Positions 6,858-16,249 are shown, counted from the first letter of the stretch. The stretch: 64,000 nt of DNA from Streptomyces sp. ALI-76-A (GCF_030287445.1 NZ_JASVWB010000004.1:1240001-1304000); one strand, 5' to 3'. Notes: a model not told the origin generated them from the letters alone. Program-made: numbers and translations.

Positions 6858-9469
6858 GCGACGAGCGGATACCCGCGGTGGCCGTCCCGACCGCGGAACA
6901 TCACCGGGAGCCGTTCGGCATCGGCGAGTCGTCGCCCCGGATCTCCTGGAAGACCACAGCACCCGCCTGCTGGACGCAGCACGCGTATGAGATCGAGGCC
7001 GTCCGCGCCGACGGGACGCACCGCACGGGCTGGGTGACCTCCCAGGACTCCGTGCTCGTCCCCTGGCCCCTGCGGCCACTGGCGTCCAGGGAAGCCTGCG
7101 AGGTCCGGGTGCGGGTCCGCGGAACCGACCAGGTGGCCAGCGACTGGAGTCAACCGCTGCGGATCGAGACGGGCCTGCTGACACCGGCGGACTGGACGGC
7201 GTGTGCGATCTCGCCGCACGAGCCACACCGGTCGGAGAGGCCGGACGCCGAGCACCGGCCACCCCTGCTGCGCAAGGAGTTCGCCGTCGCCGCGGACGTC
7301 GAGCGCGCACGGCTGTACGTCACTGCCCACGGCCTGTACGAGATCGAGATCAACGGCCGACGGGTCGGCGACCACACCCTCGCGCCCGGCTGGACCAGCT
7401 ACCACCATCGGCTGCGCTATCAGACCCACGACGTCACCGAGCACCTGCGCGCCGGCGCCAACGCCATCGGCGCGTGGCTGGCCGACGGCTGGTACCGCGG
7501 GCGCCTGGGCTTCGGCGGCGGCCACGCCGACCTCTACGGCTACCGGGTCGCGCTCATCGCCCAACTGGAGATCCTCCACCGCGACGGAACCGTCACCGTC
7601 ATCGGCACTGACACCTCCTGGCTCGCCGGCCAGGGACCGATCCTCACTTCGGGGCTCCTGGACGGCGAGACCTACGACGCGAGGGACGAGCTGCCCGGCT
7701 GGTCGAAGCCCGGATTCGACGATGCCGACTGGTCACTGGTAGACGTCGTCGACCGGGACCTGGCGACCTTGGTCGCGCCCACCGGCCCGCCGGTGCGCTG
7801 TACCGAGGAGATCAGCCCCGTCCAGGTGACCGCTCTTGACGCCGACCGTCTTTTGGTGGACTTCGGGCAGAACCTCGTCGGCAGGGTCTGTATCACGGTG
7901 GACGGTCCGGCAGGGCACACGGTCGTCATCCGGCACGCCGAGGTGCTCCAGGACGGTGAGCTGTGTGTGCGCCCCCTGCGTGATGCCGTCTCCACCGACC
8001 GGTACGTCCTGCGGGGTGCAGGACCCGAGACGTGGGAGCCACGCTTCACCATCCACGGGTTCCGGTACGCCGAAATCACCGGCTGGTGCGGCGGCGGCGA
8101 CCCGGGCCGTGACATCGTCGCCCGCGTCCACCACACCGACATGGCCCGCACCGGCTGGTTCGAATGCTCCAACGAGCAGGTCAACCGGCTCCACGAGAAC
8201 GTGGTGTGGAGTCTGCGCGGCAACTTCGTCGACCTTCCCACCGACTGCCCGCAGCGTGACGAGCGGCTCGGCTGGACCGGTGACATCCAGGTCTTCGCGC
8301 CCACGGCCGCCTTCCTGTATGACTGCCACGGCATGCTCGCATCCTGGCTGCGCGACGTCGCCGTCGAACAGCACGCCGACGGGACCGTCCCCTGGTACGT
8401 ACCCGAGATCCCGGGCGGCGAGCAGTGGACCCCTGCCAGACCCGGCGCCGGCTGGGGCGATGTCGTCGCACTCACCCCGTGGGATCTCTACCGGGCCTCG
8501 GGCGACTCCGGTCTGCTCGCCGCACAGTACGAGAGCGCACGGCGATGGGTCGACCTCATCACCGAACTCGCCGACGAGTCGGGCCTGTGGAATCGCGGCT
8601 ATCAACTCGGCGACTGGCTCGACCCGTTCGCACCCCCCGAGGACCCCAGCGCCGGCCGCACCGACCGCCACCTCATCGCCACGGCGTACTACGCCTGGTC
8701 CCTGCGGCATGTGGCATGGACCGCCGACGTCCTGGGGCGCGAAGATGACCGGGACCACTACGGGGAACTCGCGCGACGCGTCCAACAGGCGTTCGCCGAC
8801 GCGTACCTGCTGCCCGACGGCCGCATGACCAGCGACACCCAGACCGCGTACGCCGTCGCCCTACAGTTCGACCTTCTCCCCGACGCGGAGTCCCGGGCCG
8901 CGGCGGGACATCGCCTCGCCGAACTGGTCGAGGCCGGCGGGCACACCATCCAGACCGGTTTCATCGGCACTCCGCAGGTCGCCCCCGCGCTGACCGCCAC
9001 TGACCATGACGAGACCGCCTACGCCCTGCTTCTCCAGCACGAGTGCCCCTCGTGGCTGTACGCGCTCAAGCATGACGCCACCACCGTCTGGGAACGCTGG
9101 GACAGCATGCTGCCCGACGGCACCGTCAATCCGGGCGAGATGACCTCGTTCAACCACTACGCCCTCGGCGCGGTCGCCCAATGGCTGCACACCACGGTCG
9201 CCGGACTCAACGTGAGTGCGCCGGGCTACCGAGACATCGTCTTCCGCCCACGACCGGGCGGCGGCCTCACCTGGGCCAGCGCCGCCCACGAGTCACCGTA
9301 CGGGCGCGTGGCGATCCGGTGGGAGATGCAGGAAGCGAATCTCACCGTAGAAACGACCGTGCCCACGGGAGCCACCGGACGGATCGAGTGGCCCGACGGC
9401 GGCGTGAGCACCCTGCCGACCGGAACCACCACCACCCGACGACCGTATCCCGGCCCCGACTCACACTGA
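6854..9469 (+). CDS. GH78 alpha-L-rhamnosidase, cytoplasmic
   Basis: 871 residues, the usual bacterial GH78 length, with no signal peptide. An N-terminal fibronectin-like region (about 1-110) and a jelly-roll domain (about 140-290, YVTAHGLYEIEINGRRVGDH) come first. Next is a beta-rich region ending DCPQRDERLGWTGD, the loop carrying catalytic acids in this family. The (alpha/alpha)6 barrel contains TTVWERWDSMLPDG, where the second catalytic Glu is expected, and a C-terminal beta domain closes the protein. It would cleave terminal alpha-L-rhamnose from imported oligosaccharides. The ATG start overlaps the upstream permease stop, which argues for intracellular action on what that importer brings in. 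Confidence 0.93.
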   Translation: MSDERIPAVAVPTAEHHREPFGIGESSPRISWKTTAPACWTQHAYEIEAVRADGTHRTGWVTSQDSVLVPWPLRPLASREACEVRVRVRGTDQVASDWSQPLRIETGLLTPADWTACAISPHEPHRSERPDAEHRPPLLRKEFAVAADVERARLYVTAHGLYEIEINGRRVGDHTLAPGWTSYHHRLRYQTHDVTEHLRAGANAIGAWLADGWYRGRLGFGGGHADLYGYRVALIAQLEILHRDGTVTVIGTDTSWLAGQGPILTSGLLDGETYDARDELPGWSKPGFDDADWSLVDVVDRDLATLVAPTGPPVRCTEEISPVQVTALDADRLLVDFGQNLVGRVCITVDGPAGHTVVIRHAEVLQDGELCVRPLRDAVSTDRYVLRGAGPETWEPRFTIHGFRYAEITGWCGGGDPGRDIVARVHHTDMARTGWFECSNEQVNRLHENVVWSLRGNFVDLPTDCPQRDERLGWTGDIQVFAPTAAFLYDCHGMLASWLRDVAVEQHADGTVPWYVPEIPGGEQWTPARPGAGWGDVVALTPWDLYRASGDSGLLAAQYESARRWVDLITELADESGLWNRGYQLGDWLDPFAPPEDPSAGRTDRHLIATAYYAWSLRHVAWTADVLGREDDRDHYGELARRVQQAFADAYLLPDGRMTSDTQTAYAVALQFDLLPDAESRAAAGHRLAELVEAGGHTIQTGFIGTPQVAPALTATDHDETAYALLLQHECPSWLYALKHDATTVWERWDSMLPDGTVNPGEMTSFNHYALGAVAQWLHTTVAGLNVSAPGYRDIVFRPRPGGGLTWASAAHESPYGRVAIRWEMQEANLTVETTVPTGATGRIEWPDGGVSTLPTGTTTTRRPYPGPDSH

Positions 9470-9602
9470 CCCGTCCATGATCCCGGCCTCACTGCTGCCG
9501 AATCCGGCCCAGACAGCCGGCAGGTGACTGTCCTTCGGGTACGCAGCAGGGCCGCCCTCCAGGAGCCGGACGTACCCACTGGCCCGCGGCCCACCGCGGG
9601 CC

Positions 9603-9618
9603 AGGACGGACGCGTCCT
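9603..9618. promoter_or_regulatory. Inverted repeat upstream of the GH43 gene
   Basis: AGGACG and CGTCCT flank four bases, 42 bases before the start codon. It could be an operator or a 5' leader hairpin. It does not match the TTGAA-type operators nearby. Confidence 0.3.
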
Positions 9619-9660
9619 GCCGGTTCGCACCAACACCACAGCGAAACAAAGGAGTCTCGC

Positions 9661-11094
9661 ATGAGCAGCCATCACGCCGCCGATGAGTCCCGCCCCGGGA
9701 TACGCAGACATCGTCAGCATTCCGTCCTCGCCACGATCGTGGTCGCCCTCCTGACCGTTCTCGGCTTGATCACAGCCTCCCCCGCACAGGCACTCAGCGG
9801 TGATCTGCGCATGCACGACCCGAGCGTCATCAAGGTGGGCAGCTGCCACTACGGCTTCTCCACCGGATTCGAGAACGACTCGCTCAACCCCAGTGGATCC
9901 ATCACCATCCGCAGGACGTGCGCCGGCACCGCGGCATCCGGATGGACCAAGGTGGGGAACGTCTGGGAGTCGACCCCGTCCTGGATCACCAGCACGCTGG
10001 GCTCGACCCCGCCCAACATCTGGGCACCGGACATCAAGTACTTCAACGGCAAGTACCACCTGTACTACGCCGGTTCCCGCTGGGGCACCAACTACGCCGT
10101 GATGGGCCTCGCCACCGCCACCAACATCGAGGGCCCCTGGACCGACCAGGGCATGGTCACCGACGTCAACTACCCGATCGACCCCAACGTCGACTGGGGA
10201 CCGGACGGCCGGCTCTACATCTCCTGGGGTTCCTGGACCGGCTCCGGCACCTACATGCACGTCCTGGACCAGTCCACCGGCAAGCTGTCCACCACCGACC
10301 ACAACCTCTGGCGCATCGCCGTCGACATCGAGAACCCGACGATCATCCTCAACGGCGGCTACTACTACCTGTTCGGCTCCAAGGGCCTGTGCTGCAGCGG
10401 GACCAACAGCACCTACTACACCGTGGTCGGCCGGTCCACCAGCATCACCGGACCGTACCGGGACCAGAACGGCACCGACATGGCCTCCGGCGGCGGCACG
10501 ACCGTCCTGACCGGTGCCTATCCCAGGGTGGCCGCCGGCGGCGCCGACGCCTACGACGACGGCGCCTCCAAGTTCCTCGCATACCACTACTACGACGGCG
10601 ACAACTCCGGCCGGGAGACACTCGACATCCGCCAGGTGACCTTCGCGGGCGGCTGGCCCGTCATCGCCGACCCGCTGGGGGCCCCGAACAACCACCTTCT
10701 CAACCGCAACAGCGCCAAGTGCGCGGACGTCTGGAGCCTGAACACGGCGGACGGGGCCGCAGTCAACTCCGGCAACTGCAACTCCGGCGCGAACCAGCAG
10801 TGGGTGCCCACCGCCGTCGGCTCCAACTACCGGCTGGTCAACGTGAACAGCGGCAAATGCCTGCAGATCTCCGGCGCCTCCACCGCCGACGGCGCGGTGG
10901 CCGTCCAGTCCACGTGCACCGGGGCCTCGCACCAGCTGTGGACGAGGACGGCGGTGATCGGCGGCTACGTGACCTTCGCCAACGTCAACAGCGGCAAGTG
11001 CCTCGAGGTCGCCGGAGCGTCGACCGCCAACGGCGCGGCCCTGGACCAGTCAACGTGCACAGCCGGCGCGAACCAGCAGTGGATGGTCGTCTGA
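9661..11094 (+). CDS. Secreted GH43 arabinanase/arabinosidase with ricin-type carbohydrate-binding domain
   Basis: 477 residues with AAAGGAG six bases before the ATG. A long Sec signal peptide ends SPAQA (cleavage near residue 44). The five-bladed GH43 propeller shows MHDPSVI (catalytic base D53), NIWAPDIKYFNGKYHLYY, DPNVDWGPDGRLYISW (pKa-modulating Asp) and DIENPTII (catalytic acid Glu). Residues about 350-477 form a CBM13/ricin beta-trefoil with repeated GKC and QQW motifs. The architecture matches Streptomyces endo-1,5-alpha-L-arabinanases or arabinofuranosidases; exact specificity cannot be read off. It lies 191 bases after the rhamnosidase on the same strand and may have its own promoter. 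Confidence 0.9.
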   Translation: MSSHHAADESRPGIRRHRQHSVLATIVVALLTVLGLITASPAQALSGDLRMHDPSVIKVGSCHYGFSTGFENDSLNPSGSITIRRTCAGTAASGWTKVGNVWESTPSWITSTLGSTPPNIWAPDIKYFNGKYHLYYAGSRWGTNYAVMGLATATNIEGPWTDQGMVTDVNYPIDPNVDWGPDGRLYISWGSWTGSGTYMHVLDQSTGKLSTTDHNLWRIAVDIENPTIILNGGYYYLFGSKGLCCSGTNSTYYTVVGRSTSITGPYRDQNGTDMASGGGTTVLTGAYPRVAAGGADAYDDGASKFLAYHYYDGDNSGRETLDIRQVTFAGGWPVIADPLGAPNNHLLNRNSAKCADVWSLNTADGAAVNSGNCNSGANQQWVPTAVGSNYRLVNVNSGKCLQISGASTADGAVAVQSTCTGASHQLWTRTAVIGGYVTFANVNSGKCLEVAGASTANGAALDQSTCTAGANQQWMVV

Positions 11095-11121
11095 CGCGCA
11101 GCGCTACCGCCGTCCGGCGGT

Positions 11122-11160
11122 GACTCCGGGCGGGCCGTACACCTCGGCCTGCCCGGAGTC
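11122..11160 (+). terminator. Terminator after the GH43 gene
   Basis: A 15-bp stem (11122-11136 with 11146-11160, one mismatch) surrounds a 9-base loop, 28 bases after the GH43 stop. It lies between two convergent genes. There is no T-run, as is common in high-GC actinomycetes. Confidence 0.75.
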
Positions 11161-11302
11161 GACATCTGCGCGATCAGGACCGCCACGTCGCGCGACGAGC
11201 GACGGGGCAGTGCTGATCGATTCCACCTGCGACTGCCCCCTGCTGTCCGCCGTTGGAACCGTCTGCGCCGCGGGCTTCGCTCTCACCGGCGACTTCCCTC
11301 CC

Positions 11303-11323
11303 GCTGTCCCGCGTCGGGACAGC
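11303..11323. terminator. Second hairpin between the convergent genes
   Basis: GCTGTCCCG pairs with CGGGACAGC around a 3-base loop, 65 bases beyond the stop of the minus-strand regulator. It probably terminates that gene, or acts in both directions. Confidence 0.55.
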
Positions 11324-11387
11324 CGGCCTTCTGTCGTCGGGACGGCCTTTCGCCCACCACGGGGCGCGGGGGCGATCCACGTCGCGG

Positions 11388-12257
11388 TCAGCTGACGGGG
11401 GAGGAGGCCGGCAGGTCTTGGTCGGCGGCCCAGGAGGCCAGGATGCGCAGCCGCTCGTGGGTGGGGGAGCCGGGTGCGGCCGTCCAGACGGTCAGGTGCT
11501 GGTCGGGGTCCGTGTTGGCGGTGAGGGTGTCCCAGTCCAGGACGAGTTCGCCGACGACGGGATGGTTGAGGGTCTTCGTGCCCACGGTGCGGGCGGCGAC
11601 GTGGTGATCGCCCCACCAGCGGGCGAACTGCTGGTCCCGCAGGGACAGTTCACCGACCAGCTCGATCAGGCGGGGATCCTCGGGATACTGCGCGGCCTCC
11701 ATCCGGAGCTGGGCGACGGCGATGTGCGCGGAGGTCTCCCAGTCGGCGTAGAGGGTGCGCATGGCGGGGTCCGTGAAGATGATCCGCGGGTAGTTGCGGT
11801 GCTTTTCCGCGAGGCGGGAGAAGTCGGTGACCAGGGCGGCGGCCAGCGCGTTCCAGGCCAGGATGTCGCCGCGCCGGCCCTGCACGATGGCCGGAGTGGC
11901 GGTGAGGTCGTCCAGGACCCGCTGCAACTGCGGCTGGACCTTCTGCCGGCCGCGGCGCCGGGTTCTGGTGGTGGTCTTGCCGGCGAGCTGGAAGAGGTAG
12001 CCCCGCTCGTCGTCGTCCAGATGGAGTACCCGGGCGAGGACGTCCAGTACGGGCGCCGATGCCTGCATACGGCCCTGTTCGAGACGCGTGTAGTAGTCGG
12101 TGCTGATGCTGGCGAGCTGGGCGACCTCCTCGCGGCGCAGCCCGTCCACCCGGCGGGGCCGGTCGGTCTCGGGGAGGCCGACCGCGCGCGGGCTCAGCTC
12201 GGAGCGGCGCTTCTTGAGGAATTCTCCCAGCTCATTGAGGGGAACGTTGGCAGTCAT
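11388..12257 (-). CDS. XRE-family regulator with MmyB-like ligand-binding domain
   Basis: 289 residues. The N-terminal HTH_XRE domain (about residues 8-80) contains VAQLASISTDYYTRLEQG. The rest is the MmyB-like PAS-type ligand-binding domain: GDILAWNALAAALVTDF, YPRIIFTDPAMRTLY, DQQFARWWGDHHVA and VLDWDTLT. Actinomycete members are often encoded divergently from a dehydrogenase gene that they control, as here. ATG 12257 was chosen; an in-frame ATG at 12269 is possible and neither has a strong ribosome site. A palindromic motif in the divergent region recurs upstream of two other loci, making this protein the leading candidate for its binder. Confidence 0.88.
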   Translation of the reverse strand: MTANVPLNELGEFLKKRRSELSPRAVGLPETDRPRRVDGLRREEVAQLASISTDYYTRLEQGRMQASAPVLDVLARVLHLDDDERGYLFQLAGKTTTRTRRRGRQKVQPQLQRVLDDLTATPAIVQGRRGDILAWNALAAALVTDFSRLAEKHRNYPRIIFTDPAMRTLYADWETSAHIAVAQLRMEAAQYPEDPRLIELVGELSLRDQQFARWWGDHHVAARTVGTKTLNHPVVGELVLDWDTLTANTDPDQHLTVWTAAPGSPTHERLRILASWAADQDLPASSPVS

Positions 12258-12291
12258 GCTGCCCAGCATGGCACCGTTCGCACCTGGGGAT

Positions 12292-12310
12292 GGGGGGAGA
12301 AATTCCTCCC
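12292..12310. promoter_or_regulatory. Operator candidate, copy 1 (XRE/alcohol dehydrogenase divergent region)
   Basis: GGGGGGAG-AAATTC-CTCCC; the inner 16 bases form a palindrome with one mismatched pair. It lies 35 bases from the regulator start, with further GGGAGGAA half-sites to 12340. The same GGGGGGAG-N6-CTCCC layout recurs at 14782 and 18502. Confidence 0.65.
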
Positions 12311-12437
12311 AGGATGGTTTCCTCCCGGGATTGATTTCTCCGCTTCTCGCGCTTGCCCTCGCGTGTGAGGCTCGGTACCGAGCAGCCGATCCTGATCTCG
12401 GCTGCGGCATACCGACCCTCGCACCGAAGGAAGACCC

Positions 12438-13454
12438 ATGCGCGGAGCAGTCATTCACGCCCCCGGCGATGTGCGCTTCGAGAGCCTCGACGACCCGAAG
12501 ATCCTCCAGCCGACCGACGCGGTGATCCGTACGGTCGCCACCTGTGTGTGCGGCTCGGACCTGTGGCCCTACCGCGGCGCGGAACCTGTCGACGAGCCTC
12601 ATCCGATGGGGCACGAGTACGTCGGCATCGTCGAGGAGGTCGGCAGCGAGGTCGCCAACGTCAGGCCGGGCCAGTTCGTGGTCGGCTCGTTCGCCACCTC
12701 GGACAACACCTGCGTGAACTGCCTGAACGGCTGGCAGTCCTCCTGTCTGCACCGCGAGTTCATGAGCACCTGCCAGGCCGACTACGTCCGCATCCCCAAC
12801 GCCCACGGCACCCTCGTCGCCACCGACGAGCACCCGGACGCCGAGCTGGTGCCCGGCCTGCTCGCCGTCTCCGATGTGATGGGCACCGGCTGGTACGCCG
12901 CCCTCGCCGCCGAGGTGAAGCCCGGCTCGACGGCCGTGGTGGTCGGTGATGGAGCGGTCGGGCTGTGCGGTGTCATCGCCGCGAAGGAACTGGGTGCGGA
13001 GCGGATCATCGCCATGTCCCGTCACGCGTCCCGCCAGAAGCTCGCCCTGGAGTTCGGCGCCACCGACATCGTGGCCGAGCGCGGCGACGAAGGCATCTCC
13101 CGCGTCAAGGACCTCACCGGCGGCATCGGCGCCGACAGTGTGCTGGAGTGCGTCGGCACCGCGGATTCGATGCGGCAGGCCCTGCATTCCACCCGGCCCG
13201 GCGGCAACGTCGGCTTCGTCGGCGTCCCGCACGAGGTGGCCATCGACGGCGAGGAGCTGTTCTTCTCCCATGTCGGCCTGCGCGGCGGCCCCGCCCCCGT
13301 GCGCCGCTTCCTGCCCGACCTGATCGACCGCGTGCTGACCGGCCGCATCAACCCGGGCAAGGTCTTCGACCTCACCCTGCCCCTGGACCAGGTCGCCGAG
13401 GGCTACAAGGCGATGGACGAGCGCCGCGCCATCAAGGCCCTCCTCAAGCCCTGA
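12438..13454 (+). CDS. Zinc-dependent alcohol dehydrogenase (MDR superfamily)
   Basis: 338 residues. The catalytic zinc ligands are visible as CGSD and GHEYVG. A lobe motif NTCVNC...SSC carries three of the four Cys usual for the structural zinc, with Asp/Asn at the remaining position. The Rossmann domain starts VVVGDGAVGLCGVIAAKELG. Cofactor choice and substrate are not evident; the family oxidises alcohols or polyols, or reduces aldehydes or ketones. It is divergent from the XRE regulator with 180 bases between starts, and the operator candidate lies there. A strong hairpin follows its stop. Confidence 0.88.
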   Translation: MRGAVIHAPGDVRFESLDDPKILQPTDAVIRTVATCVCGSDLWPYRGAEPVDEPHPMGHEYVGIVEEVGSEVANVRPGQFVVGSFATSDNTCVNCLNGWQSSCLHREFMSTCQADYVRIPNAHGTLVATDEHPDAELVPGLLAVSDVMGTGWYAALAAEVKPGSTAVVVGDGAVGLCGVIAAKELGAERIIAMSRHASRQKLALEFGATDIVAERGDEGISRVKDLTGGIGADSVLECVGTADSMRQALHSTRPGGNVGFVGVPHEVAIDGEELFFSHVGLRGGPAPVRRFLPDLIDRVLTGRINPGKVFDLTLPLDQVAEGYKAMDERRAIKALLKP

Positions 13455-13473
13455 CCGCACGCGTCCACACCCG

Positions 13474-13500
13474 GGGGCCGCACCCAGGCGGTGCGGCCCC
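13474..13500 (+). terminator. Terminator after the alcohol dehydrogenase
   Basis: GGGGCCGCACC pairs perfectly with GGTGCGGCCCC (11 bp) around a 5-base loop, 20 bases after the stop. Read-through could still feed the next gene 38 bases on. Confidence 0.7.
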
Positions 13501-13537
13501 GGACCGCACGCCATCCTCGCTCACACAAGGACCGACC

Positions 13538-14203
13538 ATGACGACCTTCGCCCTCGTCGGCGCCGGCCCAGGCCTCGGGCTCGCCACCGCCCGGCGCTTC
13601 GGAGCCGCCGGCCACACCGTCGCCCTCATCGCCCGTGACGCGGAGAAGCTGGACGGCCTGACGGCCGACCTCGCCCAGGACGGCATCCAGGCGCGCCGCT
13701 ACCCCGCCGACGTCCTCGACCTCGAGTCCCTGACCGCGGCCCTGTACGCAGCCGCGGCCGACCTGGGGCCCATCGAGATCCTCCAGTACAGCCCCGTGCC
13801 CCGCGCCGACTTCATGAAGACGGTCCTCGACACCAGCGCCGACGACCTCGACGCCCCGCTCGCCTTCTCCGTCAAGGGCCTCGTCACCGCGGTGAACGCC
13901 GTCCTGCCCGCCATGCGCGAACTCGGCCGCGGCACGCTGCTGTTCGTCAACGGCTCCAGCGCCGTACGCCCCAACCCGAAGGTCGCCGGCACCTCGATCG
14001 CCTTCGCCGCCGAGAGCGCCTACGCCCGCATGCTGCACGACACGCTCGCTCCGGAGAACATTCACGCCGCCCAGCTCATCATCCCCGGAGCCATCCGGCC
14101 CGACGCCGAGCACAGCAGCCCCGACGTGCTGGCCGAGCGCCTGTACGACATCCACCAGGAACGGGACGGCTTCCGGCACTACTCCGAGCCCCTGCCCGAC
14201 TGA
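13538..14203 (+). CDS. SDR-fold protein with degenerate catalytic motif
   Basis: 221 residues. The Rossmann fingerprint FALVGAGPGLGLATARRF is clear, and the LLFVNGSSAVRP strand carries the usual Ser. Where a classical SDR has YxxxK, this protein reads FAAES, so the catalytic Tyr and Lys are missing. It may bind NAD(P) and ligand without classical chemistry, or use another proton donor. The ATG at 13538 follows a weak ACAAGG. It ends 17 bases before the next gene, so the two are probably co-transcribed. Confidence 0.75.
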   Translation: MTTFALVGAGPGLGLATARRFGAAGHTVALIARDAEKLDGLTADLAQDGIQARRYPADVLDLESLTAALYAAAADLGPIEILQYSPVPRADFMKTVLDTSADDLDAPLAFSVKGLVTAVNAVLPAMRELGRGTLLFVNGSSAVRPNPKVAGTSIAFAAESAYARMLHDTLAPENIHAAQLIIPGAIRPDAEHSSPDVLAERLYDIHQERDGFRHYSEPLPD

Positions 14204-14220
14204 CTCCCAGGACGACACCC

Positions 14221-14754
14221 ATGAACTCGGCCGCCCTCCGTGCCCTCGCCTCCGCAGCCACGGCCGCCGCCGTCCTCCTGACCGTGGCGTCCTGTACCGA
14301 CACCTCGCCGGCCTCCCCATCTGCGACATCCTCGGCCCGGCAGCAGACACCGACGGCCGAGGCACCGTCCGACAGGAACACCGCACCGTCCGACAGGAAC
14401 ACCGCCATGGACATCCGGGTCACCCTCGACGGCCGCCCCGTCGACGCCACCCTGAACGACAGTCCCGCCGCCCGTGACTTCGCTGAACTGCTCCCGCTCT
14501 CCCTGGATCTGGAGGACTTTCACCAGACGGAGCGGATCGCCGACCTGCCGCGCAGGCTGACCACCTCGGGCGCTCCCGAGCCGCGCGCGCCGAAGGCCGG
14601 CGACCTGACCTACTACGCGCCCTGGGGCAACCTGGCCCTCTTCTACCGCGACGGCGACTCCGCCAACCCCGACCTGCTCATCCTCGGCCACATCGACGCC
14701 GACGCCGACCGGCTTGCCGGGGCCGACCGGATCACCATCGAAGCCGCGCCCTGA
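14221..14754 (+). CDS. Cyclophilin-like fold lipoprotein
   Basis: 177 residues. The signal LLTVASC has a lipobox with Cys near residue 25. A low-complexity Ser/Thr/Pro linker follows and includes a perfect tandem 7-residue repeat. From about residue 61 it resembles the small bacterial cyclophilin-like domain (MDIRVTLDGRPVDATLND, GDLTYYAPWGNLALFY). These domains are usually seen as single small proteins beside SDR and reductase genes and their activity is unclear. Export is inferred from the lipobox. Confidence 0.72.
   Translation: MNSAALRALASAATAAAVLLTVASCTDTSPASPSATSSARQQTPTAEAPSDRNTAPSDRNTAMDIRVTLDGRPVDATLNDSPAARDFAELLPLSLDLEDFHQTERIADLPRRLTTSGAPEPRAPKAGDLTYYAPWGNLALFYRDGDSANPDLLILGHIDADADRLAGADRITIEAAP
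14362..14403 (+). repeat. Perfect tandem duplication of a 21-bp unit
   Basis: Two identical 21-base units (14362-14382 and 14383-14403) lie in the linker region of the lipoprotein gene. They add seven residues in frame, so a slippage event here would keep the frame. Confidence 0.9.
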
Positions 14755-14781
14755 CCCGCCCCCGTTCGTCCCGACAGGAAG

Positions 14782-14802
14782 GGGGGGAGGAGATCCTCCC
14801 CC
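14782..14802. promoter_or_regulatory. Operator candidate, copy 2 (upstream of the MFS exporter); may also act as a terminator
   Basis: GGGGGGAG-GAGATC-CTCCC. The 20 bases at 14783-14802 are palindromic except for the central pair, and TTTT follows, so it could be a rho-independent terminator for the lipoprotein gene. Sharing of the GGGGGGAG-N6-CTCCC layout with sites at 12292 and 18502 favours an operator role. Both may hold. Confidence 0.55.
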
Positions 14803-14922
14803 TTTTCGTCCGGTTCGCCGCATGGGACCGTCGAAGACGTGGCCGCGCCGTCCACTGTCCGCCCCGACGGCTTCAGCCGCCACCACGATCCCCCGATGTC
14901 CACGCAAGGAGAGACCACACGT

Positions 14923-16179
14923 ATGCCTTCCGCGTCCGGGACCACCCCCGGCAAGCTACCCTTCGTCGTCTGGGTGCTCGCCGTCGGCACGTTCCTGATG
15001 GGGACCACCGAGTTCGTCGTCGCCGGCCTGCTGCCGGAGCTGGCCGGTGACCTCGGAGTCAGCGTCTCCCACGCCGGCCTGCTGATCACCGCCTTCGCCA
15101 TCGGCATGATCATCGGCGCGCCCACCATGGCCATGGCGACCCTGCGTCTGCCGCAGCGCCAGACGCTGGTTCTGGCCCTGTCCGTGTTCTGCCTCGGACA
15201 TCTGGTCGCCGCCCTCAGCACCTCCTTCACGATCGTCCTCGCCGCCCGTGTCGTCACCGCCCTGGCCACCGGAGCGTTCTGGTCCGTCGGCTTCGTCGTC
15301 GCGACCACCGCCGCAGGCCCGCACAACGCCACCCGCGCCACGGGCGTCATGATCGGCGGGCTGACCCTGGCCAACGTCGTCGGCGTGCCGATCGGCTCCT
15401 TCGCCGGCCAGTTCACCGGCTGGCGCGGCCCCTTCTGGGCCCTGGCCGTCCTCTCCGGGCTCGCCGCCGTGTTCATCGGCCGCTTCATCCCGGCCCAGGA
15501 GCAGCGCTTCGAGGCGTCCATCAGGGCAGAGGTCCGGGCGCTGCGGCAGGGCCGGCTGTGGCTGGCGCTCGGTGCCGCGATGCTGATCATGGGCGGTGTC
15601 CTGGCGACGTACACCTATGTCACGCCGCTGCTGACCGACCGCGCCGGCATCCCCGCAGGCGCCGTACCGCTCGTCCTCATCGCCTTCGGCGTGGGAGCCC
15701 TGGGGGGCACCACCACAGGCGGCCGCCTGGGTGACCGGCGTCCGATGGCCACCACCATCACCGCTGCGGCGGCCACCGCTCTGGTTCTGCTCCTGATGAT
15801 CCCGTTGTCCACCAACCCGGTGACAGTCACCGTCCTCGTCTTCCTCATGGGCCTGACCGGCTTCACGGTCAACCCGGTCGTCACCGCCCTCGCCATGCGC
15901 TTCGCGGGCGACGCACCTACCCTCACCTCGGCGCTGACCACCTCCGCCTTCAACGTCGGCGTCGCCGCCGGATCGGCGATCGCCGGTACGGCCCTGGACT
16001 CCTCCCTCGGCCTGACCGGCCCGCCCCTGGTCGGCACCGTCATCGCCGCCCTCACCCTGCTGCCCCTGATCGCCCTCGCCGTCCACGGCGCTTCCCCCAA
16101 GGGCCGGATCGTGGCCCGCAGCAGCGCGTCCACGCAGGCGCGCCGCGACGAACCCGCCCAGGTGCCGGCGCAGCACTGA
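14923..16179 (+). CDS. MFS exporter of the DHA1 (AraJ/Bcr-like) type
   Basis: 418 residues with about 12 membrane helices. The first helix contains [18 protein letters not shown], the signature of sugar- and drug-efflux members such as AraJ and YdhP. A conserved MFS loop follows helix 6 and a short charged tail ends the protein. ATG 14923 is preferred because AAGGAG lies 11 bases upstream; an in-frame ATG at 14896 lacks such a site. Likely role: proton-driven efflux of a small molecule. The palindrome at 14782 suggests control with the XRE locus. Confidence 0.87.
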   Translation: MPSASGTTPGKLPFVVWVLAVGTFLMGTTEFVVAGLLPELAGDLGVSVSHAGLLITAFAIGMIIGAPTMAMATLRLPQRQTLVLALSVFCLGHLVAALSTSFTIVLAARVVTALATGAFWSVGFVVATTAAGPHNATRATGVMIGGLTLANVVGVPIGSFAGQFTGWRGPFWALAVLSGLAAVFIGRFIPAQEQRFEASIRAEVRALRQGRLWLALGAAMLIMGGVLATYTYVTPLLTDRAGIPAGAVPLVLIAFGVGALGGTTTGGRLGDRRPMATTITAAAATALVLLLMIPLSTNPVTVTVLVFLMGLTGFTVNPVVTALAMRFAGDAPTLTSALTTSAFNVGVAAGSAIAGTALDSSLGLTGPPLVGTVIAALTLLPLIALAVHGASPKGRIVARSSASTQARRDEPAQVPAQH

Positions 16180-16249
16180 CCCACGCCCGGATCCGCGTAC
16201 TGCCGAATGCGAACCCGACGACGTACCAGCAAGCGAGAGGACTCCGCAC

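Noticed and set aside
5076..7310. A 744-residue minus-strand open frame opposite the permease genes
   Set aside because: Its composition is Arg/Gly/Asp/Val repeats typical of the antisense of GC-rich genes, with no domain, and the plus strand carries two clear permeases and the start of a GH78.
14896..14922. An upstream in-frame ATG for the MFS exporter
   Set aside because: No ribosome site before it, whereas AAGGAG precedes ATG 14923; the extra residues are not hydrophobic.
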